Shown: positions 35,813 through 43,730, counted from the first letter of the stretch. The stretch: 64,000 nt of DNA from Clostridium sp. 12(A) (GCA_000526575.1 JAGI01000002.1:620001-684000); one strand, 5' to 3'. Notes: generated by a model from the sequence alone, not told the origin. A program made the numbers and translations.

Positions 35813-36154
35813 ATGGAATGTTCCGACCAAATCAAAGCCCTTTTTATTGTGGTGAATGCCGGTTATACCGATACAATTATGGATATTGTAAGGGCAGAAG
35901 GGGCAGGCGGTGCTACGGTTATAAATGCACGAGGAGAAGGCGTGAATCATGAATCCTTTATGGGGATAACCATTGATTCAGAAAAAGAGATCATACTGAC
36001 TCTCGTAGACGCAGCAACAGCTAAGAAAATTATGTGCCAGATCAAGGAAAAAGCTGGCTGGAAATCCCCGCTTCATGGAGTCTGCTTTGTAATGCCGGTC
36101 AACAAAGCCATTGGCATTAATGCACCCATTAAGGAGTATGAGGAAGAATCATAA
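35813..36154 (+). CDS. PII-like small protein 2 (DUF1538-associated)
   Basis: A 113-aa protein with a clearer PII pattern than its neighbour. A KALFIVVNAGYTDTIMDIVRAEG first strand and helix are followed by GGATVINARGEG, equivalent to the GVT-x-x-x-x-RG-x-G entry to the T-loop in GlnB. Then come KEIILTLVD and a helix with IMCQIKEKAG, ending GVCFVMPVNKAIGI. ATG with AGGAGG 12 bases upstream, 24 bases after PII-like protein 1. Two different PII-like subunits might form mixed trimers; that is inference. Confidence 0.78.
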   Translation: MECSDQIKALFIVVNAGYTDTIMDIVRAEGAGGATVINARGEGVNHESFMGITIDSEKEIILTLVDAATAKKIMCQIKEKAGWKSPLHGVCFVMPVNKAIGINAPIKEYEEES

Positions 36155-36175
36155 ACAAAGTAATCAATCAAGATA

Positions 36176-36216
36176 AAAGCATCATCAAACTGCTCATGGT
36201 TTGGTGATGCTTTTTT
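36176..36216 (+). terminator. Rho-independent terminator of the DUF1538/PII operon
   Basis: AAAGCATCATCAAAC (36176-36190) and GTTTGGTGATGCTTT (36199-36213), one wobble, followed by further T. Confidence 0.92.
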
Positions 36217-36228
36217 TGTCCCACTCAC

Positions 36229-36257
36229 TTGACATTGCATCTGAAGTTCTATATAAT
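36229..36257 (+). promoter_or_regulatory. Consensus promoter of the ECF S-component gene
   Basis: TTGACA (36229-36234), 17-bp spacer, TATAAT (36252-36257). This is a perfect consensus, suggesting a gene that must be held down by a repressor. Confidence 0.88.
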
Positions 36258-36269
36258 ACATCTTAAATG

Positions 36270-36283
36270 ACTGACAAGACAGT
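36270..36283. promoter_or_regulatory. Operator-like site, candidate NiaR box
   Basis: ACTGACAAGACAGT has ACTG/CAGT arms and a core whose complement reads TGTCTTGT, resembling the niacin repressor NiaR (YrxA) motif as I remember it. It lies 12 bases after the -10, near +6. Confidence 0.4.
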
Positions 36284-36343
36284 TGATAATACATGTGGTG
36301 TGTCAATGTACGATGCTCAAAGAGATAGCAGGGAGGAAATCAG

Positions 36344-36922
36344 ATGAACAGTAAGAATTCAATTCAAAAAATGACGATAGCGGCGGCGCTGTCAGCAATA
36401 GGAATCGTGATACCCATGTTTGCCCCTAAATTAATCCTAGAGCCTGCTTCCTATACGCTTGCAAGCCATGTACCTGTATTTATTGCTATGTTTATATCTC
36501 CTTATGTGGCAATATCTGTTGCACTCATATCTGCTTTGGGTTTTTTATTGGCCGGTATCTATCCGATTGCTGTTGTACTTAGAGCTCTGTCTCACATCGT
36601 ATTTGTTGTTATAGGTTCCTTTATGCTTAAAAGGAATCCTAAATTACTAAGTACCATGAAAGGATCTGTACTGTTCGGTCTTTTGATGGCTGTAATTCAT
36701 TCCATCAGTGAAGTGACGGTAGTTACCCTGTTCTATTGGGGAAATCATATGTCAAGCGTATATTATGATAAGGGGTATCTGACTTCTGTTATTTTGCTGG
36801 TAGGAGTGGGGACCATAATTCACAGCATGATTGATTTCTCCATTGCCTGTATGGTATGGAAACCAGTACAAAGAATGATAACCATTCCAGTCAGTGTTGG
36901 CGGGAGACGAGCGGGGGCATAA
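36344..36922 (+). CDS. ECF transporter S component (possibly niacin)
   Basis: A 192-aa membrane protein with about six segments, the size and layout of substrate-capture subunits of energy-coupling-factor vitamin transporters. The stretch PASYTLASHVPVFIAMFISP (about residues 34-53) and VLRALSHI match what I recall of the NiaX niacin group, but this is from memory. It works with a shared EcfA-EcfA'-EcfT module not seen here. It stands alone with a consensus promoter, an operator-like palindrome, GGGAGG ribosome site and a strong terminator. The family is firm, the vitamin uncertain. Confidence 0.8.
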   Translation: MNSKNSIQKMTIAAALSAIGIVIPMFAPKLILEPASYTLASHVPVFIAMFISPYVAISVALISALGFLLAGIYPIAVVLRALSHIVFVVIGSFMLKRNPKLLSTMKGSVLFGLLMAVIHSISEVTVVTLFYWGNHMSSVYYDKGYLTSVILLVGVGTIIHSMIDFSIACMVWKPVQRMITIPVSVGGRRAGA

Positions 36923-36924
36923 TA

Positions 36925-36970
36925 AAAAGGGCATCTTTAAACAGATAAAAATGTTTAAAGATGCCCTTTT
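36925..36970. terminator. Bidirectional terminator between convergent genes
   Basis: AAAAGGGCATCTTTAAACA (36925-36943) and TGTTTAAAGATGCCCTTTT (36952-36970) form a perfect 19-bp stem with an 8-base loop. It ends the plus-strand ECF gene and the minus-strand ABC operon. Confidence 0.95.
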
Positions 36971-37016
36971 ATGGTTGATTCAAAAATCTTAATTACCTAA
37001 GCAACCAGGTTTTAGT

Positions 37017-37889
37017 TTACTCCAGATTAAGATGTTCGGATAGAATGCGTTCTGTACCAAAGAAGAATACGCCTATTTGAACGATACTAATCATAATCGA
37101 AAAGAGAAACATATAGTTCATAAAAGTACTAATACCTCTAAGCCCTGGCATAAAATCGATGGAATCGACCAATGTTTGAAAGAAAGGTACATTTCCTGCC
37201 ACAATCATAACAAATCCGCTGGCAAAGCTGAGGATCATGGAAATTGCGATATATGCAACCACTGACATCAGGATACGATGTTTGTTAGCCAAATGACCAA
37301 GTGCCATGGAGAAGTACAAGTGGAAAAGCTTTGAAAAACCGCTGAGTATGATTAAAACAATAAACTCCACCAGTAAAAGAGGCCAGGATGGGACTTCATT
37401 AAAAATTTGGAATATTTTCGCCCATATCTCTGGAGAGGTCACCGCAGCCATAAATTTAACAGGGCCAAATGCGCCGACTATTAAGATTAATATGGAGATT
37501 CCTGCAGCCAGACTGCTGGCAAGTGACATTACAAGGGCAGCTGTTCCTTTGGCAGTGATCAGCAGCCAGGGCTTAACCGGAAGGGTAAACATAAGATATC
37601 CTTCATCACAAAGCAATCCCTTATAAAATCTTTGGATAATGATAATGAATGTCAGAACGCTCATAGCAACCATTACTCCAAAATAAGCAAGCATAGAGAC
37701 AGTCTGAAATAGTTTAAGGATATCCTGACCAAAGCTTATGTTTCGCATAATATTTTCATAGTAGCCGTTTGTCAGTGAGCCTATTCCCATAAACATGTTG
37801 ATAAAAGAAACAGCAATTACGGCCAGATATATGGGCAGCAGTGTACGAGCAATCGACTTGAATTCGTATTTACAAAGTTTAAGAAACAT
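37017..37889 (-). CDS. ABC-2 type permease of a GntR-regulated transporter
   Basis: A 290-aa membrane protein with about six hydrophobic segments (first at residues 15-35), ending in a short basic tail. It resembles the uncharacterised permeases of YtrA-type operons rather than a sequence-defined family. It is the last gene of gntR-ATPase-permease and follows the ATPase by 19 bases with an AAGGGGG ribosome site. The partner ATPase has a single domain, so the complex is probably a homodimeric ABC-2 exporter; such systems often respond to cell-wall antibiotics. The substrate is unknown. Confidence 0.78.
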   Translation of the reverse strand: MFLKLCKYEFKSIARTLLPIYLAVIAVSFINMFMGIGSLTNGYYENIMRNISFGQDILKLFQTVSMLAYFGVMVAMSVLTFIIIIQRFYKGLLCDEGYLMFTLPVKPWLLITAKGTAALVMSLASSLAAGISILILIVGAFGPVKFMAAVTSPEIWAKIFQIFNEVPSWPLLLVEFIVLIILSGFSKLFHLYFSMALGHLANKHRILMSVVAYIAISMILSFASGFVMIVAGNVPFFQTLVDSIDFMPGLRGISTFMNYMFLFSIMISIVQIGVFFFGTERILSEHLNLE

Positions 37890-37908
37890 ATTATTTCGCC
37901 CCCTTTCC

Positions 37909-38616
37909 TTAGCGGCTATATGTGAATATTTCGCGGAAGAGCTGGTCTACGGACTTGCCTTCCTGTTCACGTATGTTATCTACAGTATCATGACGGACAA
38001 CCTTACCATTTTGCAGGAAAATGGCCTCATCTAACACCCGCTCAATATCAGAAATCAGGTGGGTAGAGAGCATGACTGTTCCATTCTCATTATAGTTGGT
38101 TAAAATGGTGTTTAAGATAAAATCCCTGGCAGCAGGATCTACGCCTCCAATAGGCTCATCAAGAAGATAGAGCTGTGCCTTCCGGCTCATGATCAGTGCC
38201 AGCTGAGCCTTTTCTTTTGTTCCCTTTGACATGGTCTTAATACGCTCGTTTTGACTGATTCCAAGTGCTTTAAACATCTCCAGGGCTTTTGTTCGATCAA
38301 AATCGGTATAAAAGTCTGTGAAGAAATCCGCCAGATCTGAGGTTCTCATCCAGTCAGCAAAATACATGCGGTCAGGCAGGTAAGATATGACTGCTTTTGT
38401 TTCTACACCTGGAGCGAGCCCCTCAATCTTAAGCGTACCAGAAGTAGGGTGTAAAAGTCCACAAAGAAGCTTGATAAAAGTAGTCTTTCCAGAACCATTG
38501 GGTCCTAAGAGGCCAACAATGCGGCCGTGTCCGACAGATAAGTCAATGTGGTCCAGTGCAATTTTTGTACCGTAGCTCTTTGTCAGGCTATTTGCGGTAA
38601 TAAGTTCCTGATTCAT
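37909..38616 (-). CDS. ABC transporter ATP-binding protein (YtrB-like)
   Basis: A 235-aa ATPase with Walker A GPNGSGKTT (residues 37-45), a signature region where the usual LSGG is replaced by MSKGTKEKAQLAL, Walker B LYLLDEPIGGVD and H-loop STHL. The degenerate signature (SKG) is common in the ABC-2/YtrB group. The gene overlaps the regulator stop by four bases, so it is translationally coupled. It energises the permease encoded just downstream. Confidence 0.9.
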   Translation of the reverse strand: MNQELITANSLTKSYGTKIALDHIDLSVGHGRIVGLLGPNGSGKTTFIKLLCGLLHPTSGTLKIEGLAPGVETKAVISYLPDRMYFADWMRTSDLADFFTDFYTDFDRTKALEMFKALGISQNERIKTMSKGTKEKAQLALIMSRKAQLYLLDEPIGGVDPAARDFILNTILTNYNENGTVMLSTHLISDIERVLDEAIFLQNGKVVRHDTVDNIREQEGKSVDQLFREIFTYSR

Positions 38617-38987
38617 ACTGATTCCTCCTTTTTATTCCAAGCCGCAAGCAACTCTCGTGTTTGTTCTTCTGAATAGCCCAGTGAATGCATGGTTTCAAAA
38701 AATTCGTCCATACGCTGATAAGCTAACTGTCTTCGGATCCCTTGTATGAGCGTTAAATCTTCTGTAACGACCCGGCCCGAGGTGCGGCGTGTCTCAACAA
38801 GCCCGCGGTTTTCCAGTTCAGCAAGTGCACGCTGCATGGTATTTGGGTTCACGCCTGCTTCGGTTGCAAGGGTACGAACCGCAGGCACCGCTGAGCCGGA
38901 TGCATATATGCCTGATACAATGAGCGTGGTGAGCTGTTCAACAAGCTGTATCCAAATTGGTCGGTCTTCTGTCAGTTTCCAGTTCAT
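38613..38987 (-). CDS. GntR family regulator, YtrA subfamily
   Basis: A 124-aa repressor made of an N-terminal winged helix (residues 10-75; PIWIQLVEQLTTLIVSG and AVPAVRTLATEAGVNPNTMQRALAELENRGL) and a short C-terminal helical tail of about 45 residues, the hallmark of the YtrA group, which lacks a large ligand domain. It is the first gene of the operon and very likely represses it through the inverted repeat at 39011-39032, which abuts its own -10 box. AAGGAGG precedes the start. Confidence 0.92.
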   Translation of the reverse strand: MNWKLTEDRPIWIQLVEQLTTLIVSGIYASGSAVPAVRTLATEAGVNPNTMQRALAELENRGLVETRRTSGRVVTEDLTLIQGIRRQLAYQRMDEFFETMHSLGYSEEQTRELLAAWNKKEESV

Positions 38988-39010
38988 AATGCAGCCTCCT
39001 TTTTATATTA

Positions 39011-39032
39011 TTGTATTAGTGGTTTAATACAA
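39011..39032. promoter_or_regulatory. GntR operator (inverted repeat)
   Basis: TTGTATTA (39011-39018), 6-bp spacer, TAATACAA (39025-39032), exact reverse complements. It touches the -10 box of the minus-strand promoter and covers the start of transcription. Confidence 0.75.
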
Positions 39033-39060
39033 TGATACAATTATTTTTTCCCATTGTCAA
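39032..39060 (-). promoter_or_regulatory. Promoter of the gntR-ABC operon
   Basis: Reading on the minus strand: TTGACA (39060-39055), 17-bp spacer, TATCAT (39037-39032). Confidence 0.85.
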
Positions 39061-39094
39061 TACTTGATTTTATTGAGATTATAAGTTTACTGAA

Positions 39095-39146
39095 ACATAG
39101 GAAAAGGCCCCATTCGATTTCATTCGAAAGGGACCTTTTCCTATGT
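39095..39146. terminator. Long hairpin downstream of tRNA-Thr
   Basis: ACATAGGAAAAGG (39095-39107) and CCTTTTCCTATGT (39134-39146) pair perfectly, with a further inner stem. It lies between tRNA-Thr and the gntR promoter on the minus strand and would stop the tRNA transcript. Confidence 0.8.
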
Positions 39147-39165
39147 ATAGATTATAAATGATAAA

Positions 39166-39238
39166 AGCTTCCGGGGGGACTCGAACCCCCGACCCACGCA
39201 TTACGAATGCGTTGCGCTACCAACTGCGCTACGGAAGC
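39166..39238 (-). tRNA. tRNA-Thr (anticodon CGT)
   Basis: 73 nt on the minus strand. Acceptor GCTTCCG/CGGAAGC, anticodon stem ACGCA/TGCGT around TTCGTAA (anticodon CGT), T-arm GGGGG-TTCGAGT-CCCCC, discriminator T. CCA is not encoded. Confidence 0.93.
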
Positions 39239-39274
39239 AATCCGGCTATTAAGTACTGCATCAAAACCTTTGAT

Positions 39275-39303
39275 ATTATAACAACAAATCATTGAAAAAT
39301 CAA
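39275..39303 (-). promoter_or_regulatory. Promoter of tRNA-Thr
   Basis: Minus strand: TTGATT (39303-39298), 17-bp spacer, TATAAT (39280-39275). Confidence 0.8.
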
Positions 39304-39416
39304 CCCTTTCTCCTAAAAAAAGTAAAATTACATAGCGATTGCCAAAACTGCCATAAAAAGCTATAATGAAACTAGAGATTTGCGAGACGGTTGTTTAATT
39401 TGAGGAGTCAGCATAC

Positions 39417-41564
39417 ATGCAAAAGATGGAAGAGTGGGATAGAAAACAGAAAAATATGCTTATTCCGGTACTTCTCTGCCTGTCATTTATCATTGGTTGT
39501 TTTTCAATCCTGATTTACATGATGGGAAAAAATGAACAGGAGAAAGTTGCCTATTTTTTTAGTGCGGCGAAGCAGAATCAGTTGATCATGAAAGGCAGGC
39601 TGGAAGAGGAGCTTACGATTCTAAACGGACTCGCTGTGAGTTTTGGCTCTGGTGGAATATACAGTGAGGAGCGTATCAATCAAATCATCCATACAATCAA
39701 CAGGGAAGATCCCTCCATGGATATAGGTTTCATAGGTGTGGCTGGTAAGAGTGCCACGAAGAGCCTGGAAGATTATTTTAAAGTAACGGTGCGAGATCAT
39801 AACAACGAACCCATTGGAACCTTATATGCGAATAATTACAATGAGATACTTAGTAACATTACCAGCACCATGGCACTGGCTGAGGGCCTTTATGTAATAC
39901 TTGATCATACTGGAAAAAAGATTGGTGGTTCACAGCACATCTATGAATTGGTTGAAGGTGAGACAAAGTTAAGAACTCAGGTGTCACAAGCTATAAGCAC
40001 CAGAGAGGAAACCTGCTTTCAAATTAAGACACAGAATAAGAATCAGATGGTGGTAATGACGCCTCTTGGGATCAATGGCTGGTATCTTCTTAATGTTTTG
40101 CCGGAGCCTAATTTACACACCAGATATCTGGAGATGGCCATTGGGGCAGGAATCATGATATTAATATCCTGCGGCCTGTTCCTTTGCTATTTGTACCGGC
40201 AATTTTTGACCATTAATAAAAATCAGGAGACTCTGGCAAAACTGGCATATCGAGACAGCATTACAGGAACCAGAAATTATGCTTCCTTTAAGCAGGAGAT
40301 GGAAAAACGGCTGCGTAAAGAGAAAAAAGAAACGTATGCAGTCTGGTATTGTGATATAAAAAAATTCAAATTCATGAATGATATATTGGGCTATGAGGAA
40401 GGGGACAGAGTTTTGATTTCCCTGGCCAATCTGTTTCGTGATTATGGTGGTCCGGATACACTCTATTGCAGGATATCAGCCGATAATTTTGCGGGGCTCT
40501 ACAAATATAAAACAAGAGAAGACATGGAGGAGTGGTTCCAGAAGCTGGTTGACGTGTTTCAAAGCCGCTATCTGCCATTTAACAAGAAAATTCCCATGGA
40601 AATAAGCATGGGAGTCTATTGTATTGAAGAAACGGATGTAGAACAGCTTTCCATTGACCAAATTGTGGACCGGGCGAATATTGCACAAAAAAACATAAAG
40701 GGTCTGCCAGGAAATCCATTTGGATTCTATAACAAGGAAATCAGAAACCGCGTCTTATTTGAATCTGAACTGGAATCAGAAATAGACCTTGCCCTTCGAA
40801 GCCAGGAATTTAAAATATTTGTTCAGCCAAAGATATCAATTCAGACTGGAAATCAGATTGTGGGGGGAGAGGTCCTTGTAAGGTGGGAGAATCCCAGAAA
40901 AGGAACCATACCACCGGGACAGTTCATTCCTCTCATGGAGCGTGATGGCAAGATCGTGCTTCTTGACCGTTATATGTTTGAAAAATCATGTGAATGGCTT
41001 AGCAATTATATAAAATCAGGAAGACCTCCAGTCAGTATTGCTGTTAATGTATCTAAAATAGGAATGCTGAGGGAAGATTTTGTAGATTTCTATGGAGAAG
41101 TCAAGAATAAATATCAAATACCAGACGGGCTTTTGGAACTTGAATTTACAGAAACAGTTCTTCTTAATGATGACGCTATGTTTAACCGTTTGGTGACAAG
41201 ACTGAATGAAAAAGGATTTATCTGCTCTCTTGATGATTTTGGCTCCGGCTACTCTTCACTTAATCTGTTAAAGAATCTAAAAATTGATGTTTTGAAACTG
41301 GATATCATGTTCTTTAGAAAGAGCAACGATATCAGCCGGGAGCGTATTGTTATTTCAAATATTATAAATATGGCAAAAGAGCTAAAGATTAAGACCATTG
41401 CAGAAGGTGTAGAATATGTAGAAACAGTTGAATTCTTAAAGGCTGCCGGATGCGATGTGATTCAGGGCTACGTGTTTGCCAAAGCCATGAGTGTTGAGGC
41501 ATTTGAATTAATGCTGCATGAAAAGGAAAATGTATATCTGGTACCTGCAGATGCAGGAGAATAG
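39417..41564 (+). CDS. Membrane GGDEF/EAL protein with degenerate GGDEF site, likely c-di-GMP phosphodiesterase
   Basis: A 715-aa protein. Membrane helix at about residues 15-36, an extracytoplasmic sensor of about 200 residues, second helix at about 240-262, then a GGDEF-like domain and an EAL domain. In the cyclase domain the signature is SADNF (354-358) instead of GGDEF, so it should be catalytically dead and perhaps GTP-sensing. The EAL domain keeps EVLVR (485-489), FTET, DDFGSGYSSL and AEGVE, so it should hydrolyse c-di-GMP. The start has TGAGGAG nine bases upstream. The acylphosphatase gene follows within a few bases. It may oppose the cyclase at 32860. Confidence 0.88.
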   Translation: MQKMEEWDRKQKNMLIPVLLCLSFIIGCFSILIYMMGKNEQEKVAYFFSAAKQNQLIMKGRLEEELTILNGLAVSFGSGGIYSEERINQIIHTINREDPSMDIGFIGVAGKSATKSLEDYFKVTVRDHNNEPIGTLYANNYNEILSNITSTMALAEGLYVILDHTGKKIGGSQHIYELVEGETKLRTQVSQAISTREETCFQIKTQNKNQMVVMTPLGINGWYLLNVLPEPNLHTRYLEMAIGAGIMILISCGLFLCYLYRQFLTINKNQETLAKLAYRDSITGTRNYASFKQEMEKRLRKEKKETYAVWYCDIKKFKFMNDILGYEEGDRVLISLANLFRDYGGPDTLYCRISADNFAGLYKYKTREDMEEWFQKLVDVFQSRYLPFNKKIPMEISMGVYCIEETDVEQLSIDQIVDRANIAQKNIKGLPGNPFGFYNKEIRNRVLFESELESEIDLALRSQEFKIFVQPKISIQTGNQIVGGEVLVRWENPRKGTIPPGQFIPLMERDGKIVLLDRYMFEKSCEWLSNYIKSGRPPVSIAVNVSKIGMLREDFVDFYGEVKNKYQIPDGLLELEFTETVLLNDDAMFNRLVTRLNEKGFICSLDDFGSGYSSLNLLKNLKIDVLKLDIMFFRKSNDISRERIVISNIINMAKELKIKTIAEGVEYVETVEFLKAAGCDVIQGYVFAKAMSVEAFELMLHEKENVYLVPADAGE

Positions 41565-41576
41565 GCGGTGCAGATC

Positions 41577-41849
41577 ATGGATGATATCATCCGAAAACGA
41601 ATTTACGTGGACGGAAGAGTGCAGGGCGTAGGTTTTCGATACAAGGTGAAGTATCTTGCTCCTGGATTTGGTATTACGGGCCTGGTAAAGAACCTGGGTG
41701 ATGGCCGAGTGGAAATGGAGCTTCAGGGGACGGATAGCGGAATAGAGAGATTATTGCAGGAAATAAACAATGACCGATTTATTGTAATTAAGGACATGCA
41801 ATGGGAGCTTATTTCAGTAATAGAGGAGAATGGATTTCATATCAGGTAA
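41577..41849 (+). CDS. acyP: Acylphosphatase
   Basis: A 90-aa enzyme that hydrolyses acyl phosphates such as acetyl- or carbamoyl-phosphate. The catalytic loop GRVQGVGFRYK (Arg in GFR binds phosphate) and the later GLVKNLGDGRVE with catalytic Asn are intact. The start is uncertain: the ATG at 41577 has AGGCGG nine bases before it, while a GTG at 41568 would add three residues. It probably shares a transcript with the upstream GGDEF/EAL gene and ends at a bidirectional terminator. Confidence 0.93.
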   Translation: MDDIIRKRIYVDGRVQGVGFRYKVKYLAPGFGITGLVKNLGDGRVEMELQGTDSGIERLLQEINNDRFIVIKDMQWELISVIEENGFHIR

Positions 41850-41889
41850 GGAGACAATGCATAATAAAGTAGTCTTACCATCAAGCGCC

Positions 41890-41927
41890 AGAAAAGCCGG
41901 AAAGGTTAATGTCCTTCCGGCTTTTCT
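41890..41927. terminator. Bidirectional terminator between acyP and the cupin gene
   Basis: AGAAAAGCCGGAAAGG (41890-41905) and CCTTCCGGCTTTTCT (41913-41927), with T-runs for both directions. Confidence 0.9.
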
Positions 41928-41945
41928 GATATAAGTAAAACATAA

Positions 41946-42434
41946 TTAATTGTTAGCTGATACTGGCTCTGACATTTTTGTCTCCTGAACGGTATTCCAT
42001 GGATAATTTGGCGGAGTATAGATCGATGATATTTTAAGTGGCTTATCACCTATGTTAATAATATTATGCCATGTTCCCGCAGGTACGAAGATTACATAGT
42101 TTGGGAAAGCCAGATATTGATCATAAAACGAAAATTTATCTGCTCCAAACTGAATGAGTCCTACTCCATCCTCGATCCGAATCATCTGGTCGTTATCCGG
42201 ATGTACCTCCATACCGATAAGCTCATGGACTGGAATATCCATAAGTACAGCCTGTAACTGGGACCCTGTCCATAGAGTTGAACGGTAATTTCCATTTTGC
42301 TGCGCAGCTTTGTTTAAATCAATCACAAAAGGGTTGGGTCCAAAATCATAGGGGAAAGTCGGGAGTGCATCTGTAACTGGAGTTACATTTAAGTCGTACA
42401 AATCTGACATTTGTTTCGTCACCATTTCTCGCAT
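41946..42434 (-). CDS. Small cupin-domain protein
   Basis: A 162-aa single-domain cupin. Motif 1 is variant (GMEVHPDNDQMIRIEDG, with one His rather than HxH), motif 2 is clear (FVPAGTWHNIIN, about residues 116-127). One metal with reduced ligands is possible. The fold covers enzymes and binding proteins, so function is open. The N-terminus has a 35-residue lead containing proline and phenylalanine. No clear ribosome site is seen before the first ATG; ATGs at codons 4 and 9 are alternatives. Confidence 0.75.
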   Translation of the reverse strand: MREMVTKQMSDLYDLNVTPVTDALPTFPYDFGPNPFVIDLNKAAQQNGNYRSTLWTGSQLQAVLMDIPVHELIGMEVHPDNDQMIRIEDGVGLIQFGADKFSFYDQYLAFPNYVIFVPAGTWHNIINIGDKPLKISSIYTPPNYPWNTVQETKMSEPVSANN

Positions 42435-42639
42435 TTTATAATAATATATGTGTTTTGCAGGGCGCTGATATCAAGATACTGCATAAAAAATTATTATTAT
42501 CTATTGATTCCATTCCAGGTAAAAGGCCATCGCATGTAAAAGGCAGCAGTCTTCATATATGATTTATTGGGCGCCGTGTGTCATATCGTGTTGAAAGCAA
42601 TCAAAATGGCTTATAATATTCCATTGATTAAAAGTACTA
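42435..42639. other. Gap between cupin and DUF4318-like genes
   Basis: About 200 AT-rich bases. I see no gene, terminator hairpin with T-run, or clear promoter. Confidence 0.4.
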
Positions 42640-42861
42640 CTAACTTTCTTTACAGTGAATAGAGTAACCTCCGCGCAGCATAGAAATTTCAGCAATATAA
42701 AGCATACTATCTAAGCGAAAAGTAATAGGCATTTGAGTACTAATTAACTCCAACTTTTCACCAGAGGATTGTGCATAATCTTCTATGTACGAACAAATTA
42801 CGTTTACGCATGGATATGTTAATGAATCTTCCAAATCAATATAGAACCTTTTTTTAAACAT
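42640..42861 (-). CDS. Small DUF4318-like protein
   Basis: A 73-aa protein with FYIDLEDSLTYP near the start, a central helix (ICSYIEDYAQSSGEKLEL), then beta-strand-like segments ending GGYSIHCKES. The pattern matches what I recall of DUF4318, small clostridial proteins of unknown function. An AAAGGAG ribosome site lies nine bases upstream on the minus strand, supporting a real gene. It has no membrane segment or signal peptide. No functional claim can be made. Confidence 0.65.
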   Translation of the reverse strand: MFKKRFYIDLEDSLTYPCVNVICSYIEDYAQSSGEKLELISTQMPITFRLDSMLYIAEISMLRGGYSIHCKES

Positions 42862-43085
42862 AGGAAGCTCCTTTCAGCAAAAGCGAATCATTCTCACATA
42901 ATGAATATACAATAACAAGAAAATACGTTACATATAAAAATAGAATTTAACGTATTAGTGTATATTTAAATTTAATATTGATTGTTAGTAGGTTTGATGA
43001 TATCCTTTTCATAAATATGAATAGATTTAGCTGAATAAAAAGTTATATTATATTTAAAAATGAAATAGGATTTGGAGATGAGTTT

Positions 43086-43679
43086 ATGGATTATTCGCAG
43101 ATAAAAAAGAATTTTGAGGGACATGGATTTACAACACAAGTTTTTTCCACAAAGGAAGATGCCTGTTGTTACCTTACCGATATGTTACAAAATCAAACGA
43201 TCGGATTTGGTGGAAGTGAAACTTTAAAGGAAATGGGATTGTTTGAAGCTCTACAACAAAAAAATGCTGTTGTATGGCACAATAAGATTCCGGGCATGGA
43301 AGTGCGTAAACTTGCTAATTGTGCAAATGTTTATATATCCAGTGCAAACGCAATAACTGAGACGGGAGAGATTGTAAACATTGACGCAACAGGAAATCGT
43401 GTTGCAATGACTGCTTTTGGACCTCAATCCTATTATTACATTATAGGCAGAAATAAAATTACAGCTAATATTAGCGAAGCTTATTCCCGGTGTAAAAATG
43501 TAGCCGCCCCCTTGAATGCAAAACGTTTAGGAGCAAAGACGCCATGTGCGGTTAGGGGAGATAAATGTTATGATTGTAACAGTCCGAGCCGGATTTGTCG
43601 TATTATTTCGATCATTGAACGTGTACCATTGGGTATGAAGTGCGAAATTATCTTTGTGGATCAGGAATTGGGGTATTAA
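43086..43679 (+). CDS. LUD-domain protein (LutC/YkgG-like)
   Basis: A 197-aa protein of the LUD superfamily, seen in lactate-oxidation subunit LutC and many stand-alone clostridial proteins. The IGFGGSETLKEMGL motif (about residues 38-51), the NVYISSANAITETGEIVNIDATGNRVA region and a C-terminal cysteine cluster CAVRGDKCYDCNSPSRIC (about residues 156-173) are visible. The last could hold a metal or iron-sulfur centre. No lutA or lutB lies next to it. A weak GGAG ribosome site precedes the ATG. The biological substrate is unknown. Confidence 0.82.
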   Translation: MDYSQIKKNFEGHGFTTQVFSTKEDACCYLTDMLQNQTIGFGGSETLKEMGLFEALQQKNAVVWHNKIPGMEVRKLANCANVYISSANAITETGEIVNIDATGNRVAMTAFGPQSYYYIIGRNKITANISEAYSRCKNVAAPLNAKRLGAKTPCAVRGDKCYDCNSPSRICRIISIIERVPLGMKCEIIFVDQELGY

Positions 43680-43730
43680 TCTAACCGGTAATAATCATAG
43701 TATTAGCCCGATAAATGTAAATACGAAAAT

